A stretch of DNA of 64,000 nucleotides from Membranipora membranacea (taxonomy: Eukaryota; Bryozoa; Gymnolaemata; Cheilostomatida; Membraniporidae), in contig OU612066.1 of NCBI GenBank assembly GCA_914767715.1, positions 22,108,283 to 22,172,282 of the forward strand. Direction: 5' to 3'. The notes under the pieces were generated by a model. That model did no database searches and had not been told where the DNA came from. It saw only the letters and a list, made by a program, of their open reading frames with translations. A program made the translations under genes and the position numbers. Positions 49,619 to 61,599 of the stretch are shown here, one piece after another. How positions within the stretch are numbered: the stretch's first letter is position 1; each line of letters opens with the position of its first letter.

Positions 49619-51105
49619 TTCTTTTTGTTGATATTATTCGTTATATGAACAGAAGTTCCCTCGATATCACTTAGATTTATTTATAGCTTTTGACAGAGAA
49701 TAACAGAAACACAGCTTGTTCAGTCAGTCGCTATTTTCTGATTGTTGCGCTCAACCTTCAGTCATCATTGTGCTAAAAGTTGTGTCATGGCGCATCTCCT
49801 TCAATTGTTGGCCATTTAGGATGGAAATCATTATTGTTCTTTATTATATAAGTTATCCTCTCGTTATGATTGTGATAGTAATAATAACTAGATATATGCC
49901 ATCATACAACAGCGAGGAGTTATATAAATAAACCATACTTTGTGATGCTAAAATTTTGACTTATGCAGTGAACAGTGATCACAAAAAAGGGTGTAAAATG
50001 TAGGTGATCGGTAGGGTAAGTGTGGCCTGCGGTTTTAAGGGTTAAGGGTTAAGGTTAAGGCTTTTTATTTTATGTTGGTAAAGTTTGATAGAGGATTTGA
50101 AAGAACGATGACTCAAATTGTATGACCACACACGGATTTGGCTCTTCGGTAGGCTATGCAGCACGAATATATAATCGTAATTAATGAATTTTTTTTTACA
50201 CTTACTTGCACTAAAAAATCTCAATTTTTCACTCTGTTGTAGAGAAGTTTCACCATAGTGAATTACAAATCAAAACTCCCACCATAAATTACAAATAATT
50301 ACAGAGATCTGGTGTAAGTTTTTTCGGGTGCGATGATACAAAATACAGTAAGAAAATCCAACGGTGTGAGATAAAATGAGGGTAGTAGTATGAATAACGG
50401 CTATTAGTATAGAACCCAGTCTGAGCCACAAATCATCGTGTCTGGTCAGCCAGAGAAGACTTTTGAATTAATGAGCAGCAACAACCCCTTCCACAACGGT
50501 CAATTCGAAACGGTCAATTAAATGGAGTAGCACTTGCAGGTGCGCTGCAGAATCTTGAGAATCTTGAGCTGTCTGGGGGGACCCGGATAGGTCAAAGCTG
50601 ATTATTTCATAAATAGAGGTTACGATAATTATCTCTACAGAAAAAAATAATGTGTAAGCATAATAAAAATAAGAGTAAATATAACTAATATTGACATGCA
50701 ATGTGGACGTCAGTTATTGCATTTATCATCTCTAAGAGCCCGGAATCGGCAGAAAAAGTTTGGGCATAGAAAAGGCTGTAAGATTTGCATAACATTAATC
50801 TATGTGTCACAAAACCTAGCTTCATCATTACTTATCATAGTTTGCATGTGCAACTTACAGCGCAGCCGCAGATCTATTCTGCCTAATGTAATGACAAAAC
50901 ATTTTGCAGTAAACACTGACAACTAGCAAACCAAGCTGAGCCCACTAGTTGTGTTCTGCCACACCTAGGGATCACTTTGCAGAACTCAATGAAGATGGTG
51001 GTGTTTAGATCCGGCTTAACTAAACAATAATAGTTATTACTTGCAGTAGGGGTTTTTCGCATTGCATAGTAGTGCTGACCGCTGAGGGTAAATGACTGTA
51101 CTGTA
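49619..51105. other. Spacer, no recognised gene
   Basis: Collinear with 14658-16491, without the minisatellite found in A. A TTAAGG-type short repeat lies near 50037-50060. Confidence 0.4.
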
Positions 51106-51243
51106 CCGTAATACCTCACCTATAAGTCACCAGACTTATAAGTGAATCACCCCCCTCAGAAAAAATAAAAATGCTCCAGTTATAAGACACCCCACAGCTA
51201 TAAGCCACCCCACAGCTATAAGACACCATGTCTTATAAGTGAA

Positions 51244-51396
51244 TCATATCAGTAGTTGATGTTTGGAAGCTCTCCATCTTTGAATCAAGCGTATATTAAT
51301 GTTCAATTCCCTTGCAGTCTTGTCAAGGTTGTTATTCTTTTCAACTGTTCTCAATACTTTCAGTTTCTGCTGAATGGTGTATGAGGTTCTTGGCAT
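51244..51396 (-). CDS. Remnant pogo/CENP-B-type helix-turn-helix ORF, 50 aa
   Basis: From ATG at 51396 to TGA at 51244. It begins MPRTSYTIQQKLKVLR and continues with TARELNI and IQRWRASK, the pattern of the N-terminal Psq/CENP-B helix-turn-helix that binds the element's terminal repeats in pogo-like transposases. The second DNA-binding domain and the DDE catalytic domain are absent. A DNA-binding peptide able to bind element ends is possible but unshown. Confidence 0.7.
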   Translation of the reverse strand: MPRTSYTIQQKLKVLRTVEKNNNLDKTARELNINIRLIQRWRASKHQLLI

Positions 51397-51509
51397 GTTT
51401 TATTTATTTTGAAAGACTGTGAGAGAGATATGATATGCTGATTAGTGAAAAATTCGAATTTTGTGGCACACATTCACTCACTACAAATGAGTAGTTTGGG
51501 AAAAAACCT

Positions 51510-51580
51510 GCCCTCAGAGGGTTTCGAACTCGCAACTTCATGCTTACAAGTCGCACACTGAGCTATACAGCTTCGGTGAT
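51510..51580 (-). other. Degenerate tRNA-like sequence inside the pogo-like element
   Basis: On the minus strand a TATAGCTCAGTG box A-like and GCGAGTTCGAAACC box B-like motif are spaced as in a tRNA. T-arm pairing has two mismatches, so it is a relic or SINE head rather than a gene. Confidence 0.4.
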
Positions 51581-51702
51581 TGTAAGAGGTTTCAGTCCAA
51601 ATTAAATATAAAAATGCTTCAAATGATAGTCGTGTCTATATGCTACTCTCTTAGAGCCGCCTTCACTTACAAATCGCCCGATCTATAGGTGAGGGATTAC
51701 GG

Positions 51703-53491
51703 TATTTGTTTTCATTATTATAAGCTTATGATCCTAATTTATCTTAAAAGTTCTCGATCTAGGTTTTGCCTAAGGAGACAAATTATTTATACAATCTTGT
51801 GTGGAAAGGTCTTTTACATACATTCACCGGTTTTTCTTGCGCTTAAGCAATAAGGAGCTGATATAACTCTAGACGTTCCTTGATTATATACATTATTTCA
51901 TTGACAGAGACACAGTAAACTATTATGCCCTGCACAAAATAATCATGTCATATCTTGCATTTAAGTGTGACAGTATTTAATGCTATTATCTTGTCTAAGA
52001 AGTATATTGAGTCCATGATCTGAACACCCTAACCTCGTCCTCTTGACATGCGGCTTGCGCCCTCCTGCTTCCATAATATTATAATAGCTGTTAATCAACT
52101 ATTGCTGTGTTATCCCCACCTGGATTATAAGAGGACAACTCTGAAATTAGTGATTTTTTCTGAGATCATAAGGTCAATAATACCTGAATAGACATGTGTT
52201 TTCAACATCAATGATTGGCGATTTAAGAGTCGGTGTCTGTGTTTAGATAAAGAAAGTTCATAAAAACTCTGTTAGCAGAGAAGATAAAATATACAGGTTG
52301 CAAATAAATAGTCAGTCGGATATTAGATACCTGGTTTTGTTTGCTTGATTGGAACATGTTTATTGACTGCTACAGCAAGGTAATGCCATAGTTTTATGTT
52401 TCAAATGCATTCTGTGAAACAATCATTAACATGCTATTGAGAGATAACTAACTCAACTGGAAGTGGCTGAACAGCTAGGAGTCGGTCAACTCTGAGTCTA
52501 CTCTTTGCTTGGTCTGAGCAATGAGGGAGTTCATTAGATCATTTGTTAGTCTGAGACTCACTGATCACAGGCCCCTGGAATGTAATCCCAGGGGCCCATG
52601 TCACTGACTGATATCTATTCTATTGTTGTAGCAAGCTAGTGTATCTCAATCACTCTATCTTATTACAGATATGATATGATAGATGGAATAGTAGATTCTT
52701 GTATGGATGTATATAAAACATTAAATTGAAAGTAATTAATGAGTAGTGATGCTGGATCACCACATGACAAAACGTAATTGGCTTGTTGTGCATATGACCT
52801 CCCTCCTGTTCTTCCTGGAGGAGAGGGAGCTTATTGGTTGTGCAAATAAGTAAGAATGAACCGCCTCCGTATTCACCAAAAAAACACGCCCAGTTGGTGT
52901 GGGTACCCCTAGGCCTATATATATAATATATATATATAGGCCTGCATATATATTTGTCGCTTCTCATCGCTCCGCACCTATTTTTCATACGCTAATTTCT
53001 CACCAAACGAGCGCATGTTTGGCAAGTGACCACCTTAATGGGACACGTAATATCTGGACTGGCCCCACCAGATTCAATCCTAGCTATGTATTCACAACCT
53101 GGTATGCGGATATTGTTTGGGTGATGAGTAAACAGGGGCTCCATGGTGCAGTGTGGACTGTGAATAGTAGGCCCATGACAGAAATTGCCCTCATCATCGT
53201 CGGTATACTAATATGCAAGCCTGTACCGTCACTACTATATGGCAATGGTCATGGAACCAAGAGGCCAACCTAAGGCTGCAGTTACTTCTTTCATTACCCT
53301 TTTTATATCATCCTTGAATCAATCTCAGGTTCTGAACTGATTTATTGTGACAGTCTGTTAGGTACCCTGTGGAAAGATAAATCTTGTGGAGTCCTACGAT
53401 TTCAACAACTATATTATCCCGAGCCATGTTTCATCTCCTGTAGATGGCGTTGGCTTTTGGTAAGGCAGTGAGTTAGGCACTTCAGGCTCGT
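51703..53491. other. Spacer, no defended gene
   Basis: Collinear with 16490-18342. Contains the AT palindrome and, to 53273, the counterpart of the conserved frame at 17847-18101. Confidence 0.4.
52911..52943. repeat. AT-rich palindrome with AGGCCT ends, copy B
   Basis: Counterpart of 17741-17771 with one more TA step. Confidence 0.8.
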
Positions 53492-54943
53492 ATGTCTAAT
53501 CTAACGGTGCCTGCAGCCAGCACCAGTATACAGTACAGCAGCTCTCTGGCTAATAACCACAGTCCCTCAGCTCTAAGAGATGACTGGCCTAAGCCTCACT
53601 TTAATATGGATAAGACGATGGAGATTCTCGATCATGATAATCTGGAGATGAGGAAAGAGATGAGAGAATTCTTACGTGATCCTGTCTTCACTCCAAAGTA
53701 AGACTTCAGGGGTAAAAGGTTTCAAACTCTGACTAGGAGCTGCAGCAGAGAGATTTAGTTGCACTCTGTCGTTACATATTGTCTGTCTTTGATAATATTT
53801 GATCATTTGCAGGAGTAAAGTTTGCACTAGTAAGAATTAACGAAATTTAGTCTTCTTCAAAATAGTTAAAATAAAGTTCAAAGTAGTTAAAATAATGTTT
53901 TGCTAATACATACTCATCCAGGATATGCGATCAAAATATAAATTATGTTTGAATATTAATATTCTGTATATAAACTCCAGGTTATATAGATTCTTCATTC
54001 ACTATATAATTATATAATTTTATGATTCAGATACATCTCATCACTATTAATGTTACTATGTAGATACTTCATATCACTGATAATATTAATATGTAGATAT
54101 AACATTCCACTAGAAGAGGAGAGGGAGGTAGCCTTACAAAGACTACAGAGAATCTGTGATGGCGGATTTATCTCTGTACTCAACTTTAATGACAATCCTC
54201 GTAAAATATTCGCTGCTCACGAGCTGGCAGCTGTGGTTGACTCAGCTATGGCTACAAAGATGACTGTCCGGTTTAATCTGTTTGGTAGGTACAACAGAGC
54301 GGTGGTTATACAGCTGTGACTGGGCGCATTATATCCCAGTCTGATAATTATCAGTATAAGTTTTTAGTATGAGTTTAACACATCAAGCTTCCTTGATTCA
54401 CAATCAAAGTCCTTTAGCTTTGTGACTGAAAGTTTAAATTTTGTGTTTGTTATGTCAGAAGGTTAGTGAGTTTGTTGCTTGCTGGCCAAGTAGCAGAACT
54501 GTTCTACTATCACCATGCATCCCAATATAAACTCACTTACAGAGAAATTCACTCATCGCTTGCTTTCACAACTAGCAATGTACAGCAAGCAGTTTATACA
54601 TTAGCTTTCTGTTGTCAGCATGACAAGCACTGCACAGCCTTTGTCATGTAATGTTGTCATGGGATTCACTGCCCTTCTACTGTTAGTATCACAGAACCTG
54701 TTGCTGAATGAGGGAGATAAACTTGGGTTAAGCGACTCATGAATTGAGGCGTAAGCATTGAATATTTCATGCCATGACCAGAATCTGTTCTTTTCTCACA
54801 TCTCTTGCTCATATCATACCACACCATCTCATTGTGACCTTTCTTCTATATATTATTGCCAACTTCATATGATCTGTACCCAATTAACTCCCTCACAGTT
54901 CATTGCTGAATCATTTCATATACTAATAACTCATATTATCTAA

Positions 54944-55168
54944 TAGGAGGTAGATCAGTTGGTTAGAGTGCCGTCCCTTCAGCATGAAAATGTTGAAGGT
55001 CGTGGGTTCAAATCCTACTGCAGTCTATTGACTATTGGGGTTTGGTTGGCCCCCAGGTGTGCTCCCACCTGCCTGCAAACAGAGAGCAAATGGGCGCAGA
55101 TATTGCAGCCTAGCCCCTAAGGCAACTGGTATTTTGACGCCGATACTTCGGGATGTGGCGTGTGATAT
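54944..55168 (+). mobile_element. tRNA-derived SINE, copy B
   Basis: Same intron, position and structure as 19821-20045, with a few substitutions (box B is GGGTTCAAATCCT). Confidence 0.7.
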
Positions 55169-57230
55169 GACATCTGATTTTCCCATTTTAATCAACAATT
55201 TTTTATCTGAATATAACAGGGGTACAGTGTTAAAGCTTGGTACAGAGAGACATCACAGTAAACTCCTCAAGGGAATCGATACTCTGGAGGATGTCGGCTG
55301 TTTCGGTCTGACTGAGTTGGGATATGGTAAGCAAAACTAAAACTGGATTTTAATAACATATGCTGCAAATTGCTACTGTATGGATGAAACTCTTTTCTAA
55401 TCCTGTAAATTGTTACGGCACCTCAATTACTAGTTACCCAAGTAATTTTCTGTAGTCCATTACCAAGCTTCTAAACATTTATATCCTCAAAGCTTCAATC
55501 ATTCCAAACTTGAGTAATGCTGATTGTATCAATTTGTGCTAAAGTTTGTCATTCGATAAACAAGCAAGCCTCATATCCTGCACCTGGACTTTTATATGAT
55601 AAGTGATGCACAATGGCAAGCTATAGATTTGGAGTTGCCTCCTACTTGAGTATCTCTAACGAGTCCACTTCTTCTTTATTTAATAATCAGGTAATAATGC
55701 AGTGGAGATGGAGACTACAGCTATATATGATAAGAAGACATCAGAGTGGATAATAAACAGTCCTACCACTGTGTCCCAAAAATACTGGATCACTAACGGA
55801 GCTGTACATGCTAAACATTGTGTGGTATTCGCCAGGTGTGTACCTCTACTTCTGAATAATATACTGGATAATATACTGGATCATATACTGGATAATATAA
55901 TACTGAATAATTTGCTGGTCTTTATGAAATGTGTTAAATCTCCGGTTACAAGTGACATCAGTTTAATAGACCACAGGGTGGGGATCAATGTGTTTTGTTA
56001 ACTGAACACCTCAGTGATAGTTTGTATATGAATTATCAGTGATTCTATTCGTAGTATAAATTTATTGGATCACGGATATCCACAAATATTTTACTCTAAT
56101 GTTGACCATCCCTTTTTTGATATCCGTAATACTGCGTTGGAAGCTGATTTAATTCTCATGTTATCCAGGGGGGGGGGAGCCTCATCAAAAACCTTGCCAA
56201 ACCTTAATGATCAGAATTGATTAAGTACATCACTCTGTTATCTGATTTGTTATATTACAGTGTATATATTTTCTCTCCCAGTCTGTATCATTATTTTCAT
56301 CATGGTTATATTACGGTATATTTTATAACTTCCCTCCCACCATTCTGTATGATTATTGTTTCATATTATGATAGATTGATGGTAAATGGTAAAGACAATG
56401 GTATACATGGTGTGGCAGTCCGAATCAGAGATGAACAACTTAAAACTATGCCAGGTAGGTCACTCTCCCCCCCTCCTCTAACTTTTGCTCCAATTATAGG
56501 ATCACTATTCATGTTGATAATGGATATATTCTATCTAGATGAAGTTTGGAAACATTTAAACGTTTGTTTACTTAAATTATCTCGAGCTGTATGGTAAAAG
56601 TATATGGGTTCTAAGATGTGGTGGATGTATAGTAATTATAGGAGACAAAATCTTTAAGGGACCACTTTGCATTCATGTATAGTTCTTCTTTAGGACGAGG
56701 ATACATTTTTTGTATTGAATTCATTTATTTATATATGATTCATATTTTGAGGTGCGAGAGAAGAGGATATGGGTTATAAGGTGCAACTTAATGGGTTAGA
56801 TAACGCTAAACTCATATTTGACAATGTCAGAGTACCAGAGAGAATCTGCTCAATAAGTTCTCCGATGTAGATGAGATTGGTGTATTCTCTTCTCCTATAG
56901 CTGGAGGCCTCGCCAGGTAAGAGCAGATACTACTATTAACTCACAGGTCGACTGTAACCAGAAAATAGTGTTATATTATATCCCAATATGTTATATCAGT
57001 ATATACTTTATTATTGCCGGTCAATAAACAGTTGCCGATGTTATAATTTATTGATGATCCCTCACACTATGAATTGTGCTGACACTTAATTCTCAGAGTA
57101 GTTTATTTTGGGATAGAGAGAGAGAGACAGCGTTACTCTGATATCCCTGTATTATTGATATATTATTGATATTATGTTATATATATTATATTATTTTACA
57201 TATATTATATTATTGATTATTGTATTATTA

Positions 57231-57473
57231 GGTAAATTCGCGCCCTTGGTATCTAATTTAAATAATCATAAATCATAATTATTTTCATGGGGAAATCCAA
57301 CTGAATTCAAGTTGTCTCCCTATTACCAAGAAGGAGATAATTCTAAGTTTCATTTGGCTGATATAGAAAAACCGTATACCTCATCATAAAATCTATTCAG
57401 TTGGATTTCCCCATGAAAATAATTAATATGATTAATGATTATTTAATATAGATACCAAGGGCGCGAATTTACC
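57231..57473. mobile_element. 243-bp MITE with about 77-bp inverted arms
   Basis: Arms 57231-57306 and 57395-57473 begin GGTAAATTCGCGCCCTTGGT and are nearly complementary throughout. TA flanks both ends. The loop contains a short GTTGTCTCC/GGAGATAATTC foldback. It lies between ACOX exons 6 and 7, within the segment missing from copy A, so there is no empty site here. Confidence 0.85.
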
Positions 57474-58071
57474 TATTGATGTATTATTGATATATTACAC
57501 CATCTGCTGACAGCTGAGCTAATCTGTATAATGATGGCTTACTTAGTTATCTCCCCCTTGTAGGTTCCTGACAGTAGCTGATCAGCTCTTATCAGGATGT
57601 ATATATATAGCTTCTTTGTCTCAAGGTGTGGCTAAGGCAGCATTAGCTATAGCTATGAGATACGCTGCTACAAGATTTACTGTTGGACCTACAGGAAAAT
57701 CAGACTACTGTAAGTGTCCACATATAGGTCAAAGAAACTTGAGTTTTTTTCTTGTGAGTCCTAAATTCTGATTCAACACAATATACTTAAAGATTCTCAT
57801 AATTGCAAATCGCAAGTCCTCTCTCTGAGGTTTTAGTTCAGTGAGAGAGAGTAACTATGGACTGTATAGAAGAATCAAGGTGAGATTTCACTCAATTATT
57901 GCAAAATTTATTCATATTTGGATAGCCTTGAGTTTCACTAAGGTTTCAAATACCACCATCGACTCACCCACCCTGATAACACTCACCTAACCACCAGATC
58001 TCAGGGTTCTTCTTACAGTGAGTTTATCTTTCCTGTACGGGTAGCGGGTGTCTGCCAAAGGCCTAGCTATA

Positions 58072-58325
58072 TTAGACTTCTCCATCTAATCCTGTCCTGA
58101 GCATCCTCGTCACTGAGGCAACAGGAATTGGGATCCTCCTGGTTGTGTGCTTCCATTTATTGCAAACTAAGTCTTCCCGTTGTATCATGATGTAATCAAA
58201 CAATGGCTGGTTAAGGCCGCATTTGTGTGTGTAGGTCTTCTCATCATTTTTGGCAAAGAAAGTATTTGCCACCGCCAAATCTCTACTTCTTGCATAATCC
58301 AAAATCTTTTCTCCCTAATATAGGA
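58072..58325 (-). mobile_element. LINE endonuclease fragment
   Basis: A minus-strand frame reads GEKILDYARSRDLAVANTFF and then FDYIMIQRE. This pattern (LLDFA...L.IANTFF, then IDYI..R) belongs to the APE-type endonuclease of non-LTR retrotransposons. Catalytic residues before it and the reverse transcriptase after it are missing. It is not contiguous with the LINE at 43.5-45.6 kb. Confidence 0.6.
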
Positions 58326-58435
58326 CCGTTACTCTAATCAGGCAGAAGATGGCAGCGAACATCAGGAGATAGTTACCATGTGTTGTGTTATTAAACCTCT
58401 GTGTGGCTGGAATGTAGAGAATGTCTCATCTGTCT

Positions 58436-58439
<4 letters not shown>

Positions 58440-58474
<35 letters not shown>
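58440..58474. repeat. (GA)n microsatellite
   Basis: About 17 GA units, within sequence missing from copy A. Confidence 0.95.
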
Positions 58475-58476
<2 letters not shown>

Positions 58477-60849
58477 TGGAGGACAAGGTTATCTCGCTGC
58501 TAACAGATTCGGTAAGTTATTGTCTTTGTCATCTCCTCGCTTTGATCTATGAACACTATGGGCTGGTACAAGCTGATTAGGTATACATTTGTCTCTGCAG
58601 CATAGGGCCTGAATTAATTCACTTCCACTGTGTACCTAAATTGGAAAACAATGGAAAGCATAATTTGGAATACTTTGGCCTCAAGAGAGATAGACTATTG
58701 CAGAATGATCTGAGAATAACATGCACCACTAGATGAGACATAATATCAGTGTTAAATTGGGTTGGGGGGAGGAGTGTATGATAAAATTTGTATAAGATCT
58801 GTAAAAAATCTCCACACTTTTGATTTGGGTCGCAACTCTTCACTCAGTTTGGGTAAGATTCAGGATAATTTGAAGCCTCGTTGAATTTGGATCTGTCACA
58901 ATGATGACCACATTACAGCCAAATCACTTGTAGATTTGTTTTAGGTTTAAGATTAGCGTTTGAGATGTGACAGTATAATAATATAATATGAGAGTATATC
59001 ACTCAATGTGGAATCGTGACCTCAATCTGCTGTTAATTTTGTTCCTCTCTTATTTTCAGCAAGATGACAAGTTGGTAGACCCAGAAATCAGGAGGTCCAG
59101 TGCGGGAGTAATTTGGCCCTCGTTTGTTTAGCCAAAACAAGAGTATTCACATTACGAAAAGCGTCATACTACCTTATTTTACACATGATATTGTTGCACT
59201 TTATCCCAACTAGGAAAGACAGCCCTAACAATAGTTTTAGGCTAGGTAAAAATTATAAATATATGCATACAAACAGTGATGTGTAATAGGGATATGTTCT
59301 GTGGAGATGGGAAAACATAGTTTCCCTTGCAAAAAGGAGCCTTAAGTTTTTCTGGATGAAGGAAACTGAAAAAAGGGAGAAAAAAGGGAGACAGGGAGGG
59401 GATGGAAAAACCCTAAAAACTGGGAGACTTGTCAGGTATGATTTTCAGCGAGATATTACGTGAGTCAACTGCTGTTATCACCTCTTGTACCACCTAACGG
59501 CTGACCCCAGCAACATCAAGCCACACCTATCTCATTCTTTCACTTCTAGCTCTCATTAAATTTTGAAGTTGATATACATACCTGGTTAATTTGATTTATG
59601 TTTTATTTTCAGCGATTAGGAATTCAGTGTGATATAAGATACTACAATAATGACCGTGTTAAAATCTGGCCATTCCAGTTCTCATCTGCATGATAGATTG
59701 TCTGTTACTACAACACTGCAATGCTCATATGCCATTTACAACTGCCAGGTATGTGGAATCACAGTAGAGCAGTCAAACACCGCTAGAGACCCTGGTTTTG
59801 CAGTACAGATGTTATTTATAATTTAGTAAATATTAACTCTAGTTAGAAGTTGTCATCCGATATTTTCAGAGATAATATTTACGCGTGTGTTACCAATGCA
59901 TGCTGACTATTCTGCTCATGTAGAATAGTAATACAGATGTTTTATTATAAGAACTCAATTCTTCTCTCAGAAAATCTTGACTGCTCACTAGCTTGCGTTT
60001 GTTCTGCAAACACCTCACAAACCCAAGATGTAAGCCTTAGTAAAGTATCAGGTTGCCCATTTCTATAATTATCCGCAAATTTTCTGCCAATATTAATAAG
60101 TTAGTCATGAGTTGTGCACTAATCAATCATAGTGATGGTGGTAATCATTAATTAGTACCTATATTAAGACACACGCAAGGTGTATTATCACTAACCTAAC
60201 CTGAGTAATCCCACCCTGCAATGCAACTTACCAAGTTCGAGTAAAAATCATTGTTCCTGGTGTTACACTGCTGTGCGGGATTCCAAATTACTTGGTCTTC
60301 AACACCTGTCTGGACTTGCAAACTACAGCAACCAACAAAAAGTGACTCCATCTTTCACTCGAGATTTCAGCGGTATGGTTGCTCAGTCTAATAGGATGAA
60401 GTTATGAAGCCACACGAGAAGCTATTGGTTGTATCGTGTTCTCTCTCACAGACAGTAACCCCCCGTCCACCTTCCAATGAGTATGTTTAGGAGTCTTAGA
60501 ATAACTGGATACTCTATAGATCAGACCCAGTATTATATTTGTGTTTTTCTGTTTAATGCGGACAGCGGAGTCTCCCAACATACTTGGTCGAAAGATAATC
60601 TCTCACTTGAAACAGCTTGAACTTTAAATTAATCAAGAATTAGTCAAGACTGAAGCCATAATAACCTGCTGAAAATTTGAATGTGTTCATACCCATAATT
60701 AATTGATCAGGTAGCGATTAAAGCAAGCCGCGAAAATAGGTGTAGGTTTGACGCCAGCAGTATTAAGAACAGAGGTAGTCTGATCAAATGAGACTAAGGG
60801 ATAAATAACTATTCTAACTGGGATTAAAGCAAAATGACTGTATGTTAGA
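58475..60849. other. Spacer, no gene
   Basis: No further ACOX exon found. From 59171 the sequence is collinear with about 21940-23600 of copy A. Confidence 0.45.
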
Positions 60850-61044
60850 GATTTTAAACTGCAACATAGATAACCACTCTTACAGTTTTGTTTCGCTTAT
60901 TTGACAGGCTATTAAGGTCAGGCCGTTTAACTTATTACACAGCAGTCTGCAGAACTTGAACAAGGAAGTTAGGAACGAGCAGTGGAGATTTAGATAGAAC
61001 TACACACAGAGAGTTTACAGGACACAACTGTTGAGAAACAACAG
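60850..61044 (+). promoter_or_regulatory. Conserved upstream block of TRIM4
   Basis: Counterpart of 23600-23819, ending at AG before GTCAGT (61045). A few small deletions (AGTCACAGC is lost near 60953). Confidence 0.5.
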
Positions 61045-61245
61045 GTCAGTGGTATGCTATGCAATACTATTCATCATTTAGTGCCAGATGTTAAATTTTC
61101 GAATACATGTATCCTAATGTTGTTTTACACAGGTCAAGCTCACAGTGGTCTTTCTACCAATAAAATCTGGTGTTCTAACAACAGCTTGTTGCAAGTGTGA
61201 ATCCAAACAGTCTTCTCATTTTATTCTCTTGTTCGCTGCCCCATC

Positions 61246-61265
61246 CTAGATCAAATTTGATCTAG
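61246..61265. repeat. Perfect 20-bp palindrome upstream of TRIM4
   Basis: Identical to the palindrome at 24020-24039. Confidence 0.6.
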
Positions 61266-61599
61266 TTTGTTAGTGGTTCAGTTTTACCCCTCTATTGACA
61301 TGACTCTGTCGCTGGCAAAGTGGACTAAACTTGATTTAGAGTCTAGACCCTTCCCTGGAAACAGTGATAAAGTTTCGACTGTAGTAAACAAAAGCCATTT
61401 TATTCTTAGGAGGTTATGGATGGTGATGTGCACCTCCCACAAATCTCTTACACCCTTTGGCAAGCAAACATACCTTTGGGAGGCAAGACAGGCTCGACTT
61501 GATATTTTAGTTCTAGGTATTGTTAGAGCAATATTATTATGTTGATCGTTGGCTCATGTTTTAGGGCTCCACCAGGTAGCACAACATCACACAAGAGAA

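Larger units (their letters stand above)
51106..51702. mobile_element. Pogo-like non-autonomous element, 597 bp, TA target
   Basis: The ends are CCGTAATACCTCACCTATAAG and the inverted CCGTAATCCCTCACCTATAG, one mismatch over the first 20 bp. It is flanked by TA at 51104-51105 and 51703-51704. Copy A has a single TA (16490-16491) in otherwise matching sequence, an exact empty site. The first part has CAGCTATAAGMCACCCCA repeats, and the interior keeps a transposase N-terminal frame. Tc1/mariner-superfamily insertion at TA, pogo branch by the ORF. Confidence 0.9.
53492..57709 (+). pseudogene. Acyl-CoA oxidase relic, copy B
   Basis: Exons 53492-53697, 54097-54288, 55220-55326, 55691-55835, 56375-56454, 56752-56916 and 57564-57709 splice in phase, apart from one defect. 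Exon 1 is intact from ATG 53492 (unlike copy A). In exon 6 one A is missing after GTACC (about 56836), so VPRENLLNK becomes VPERIC and a TAG follows. Exon 7, lost from A, encodes [18 protein letters not shown], the start of the first C-terminal helical domain. No later exon is found, so about half of a normal oxidase of 650-700 aa is missing. FAD and acyl-CoA binding would need the missing part. Unlikely to be active. Confidence 0.85.
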
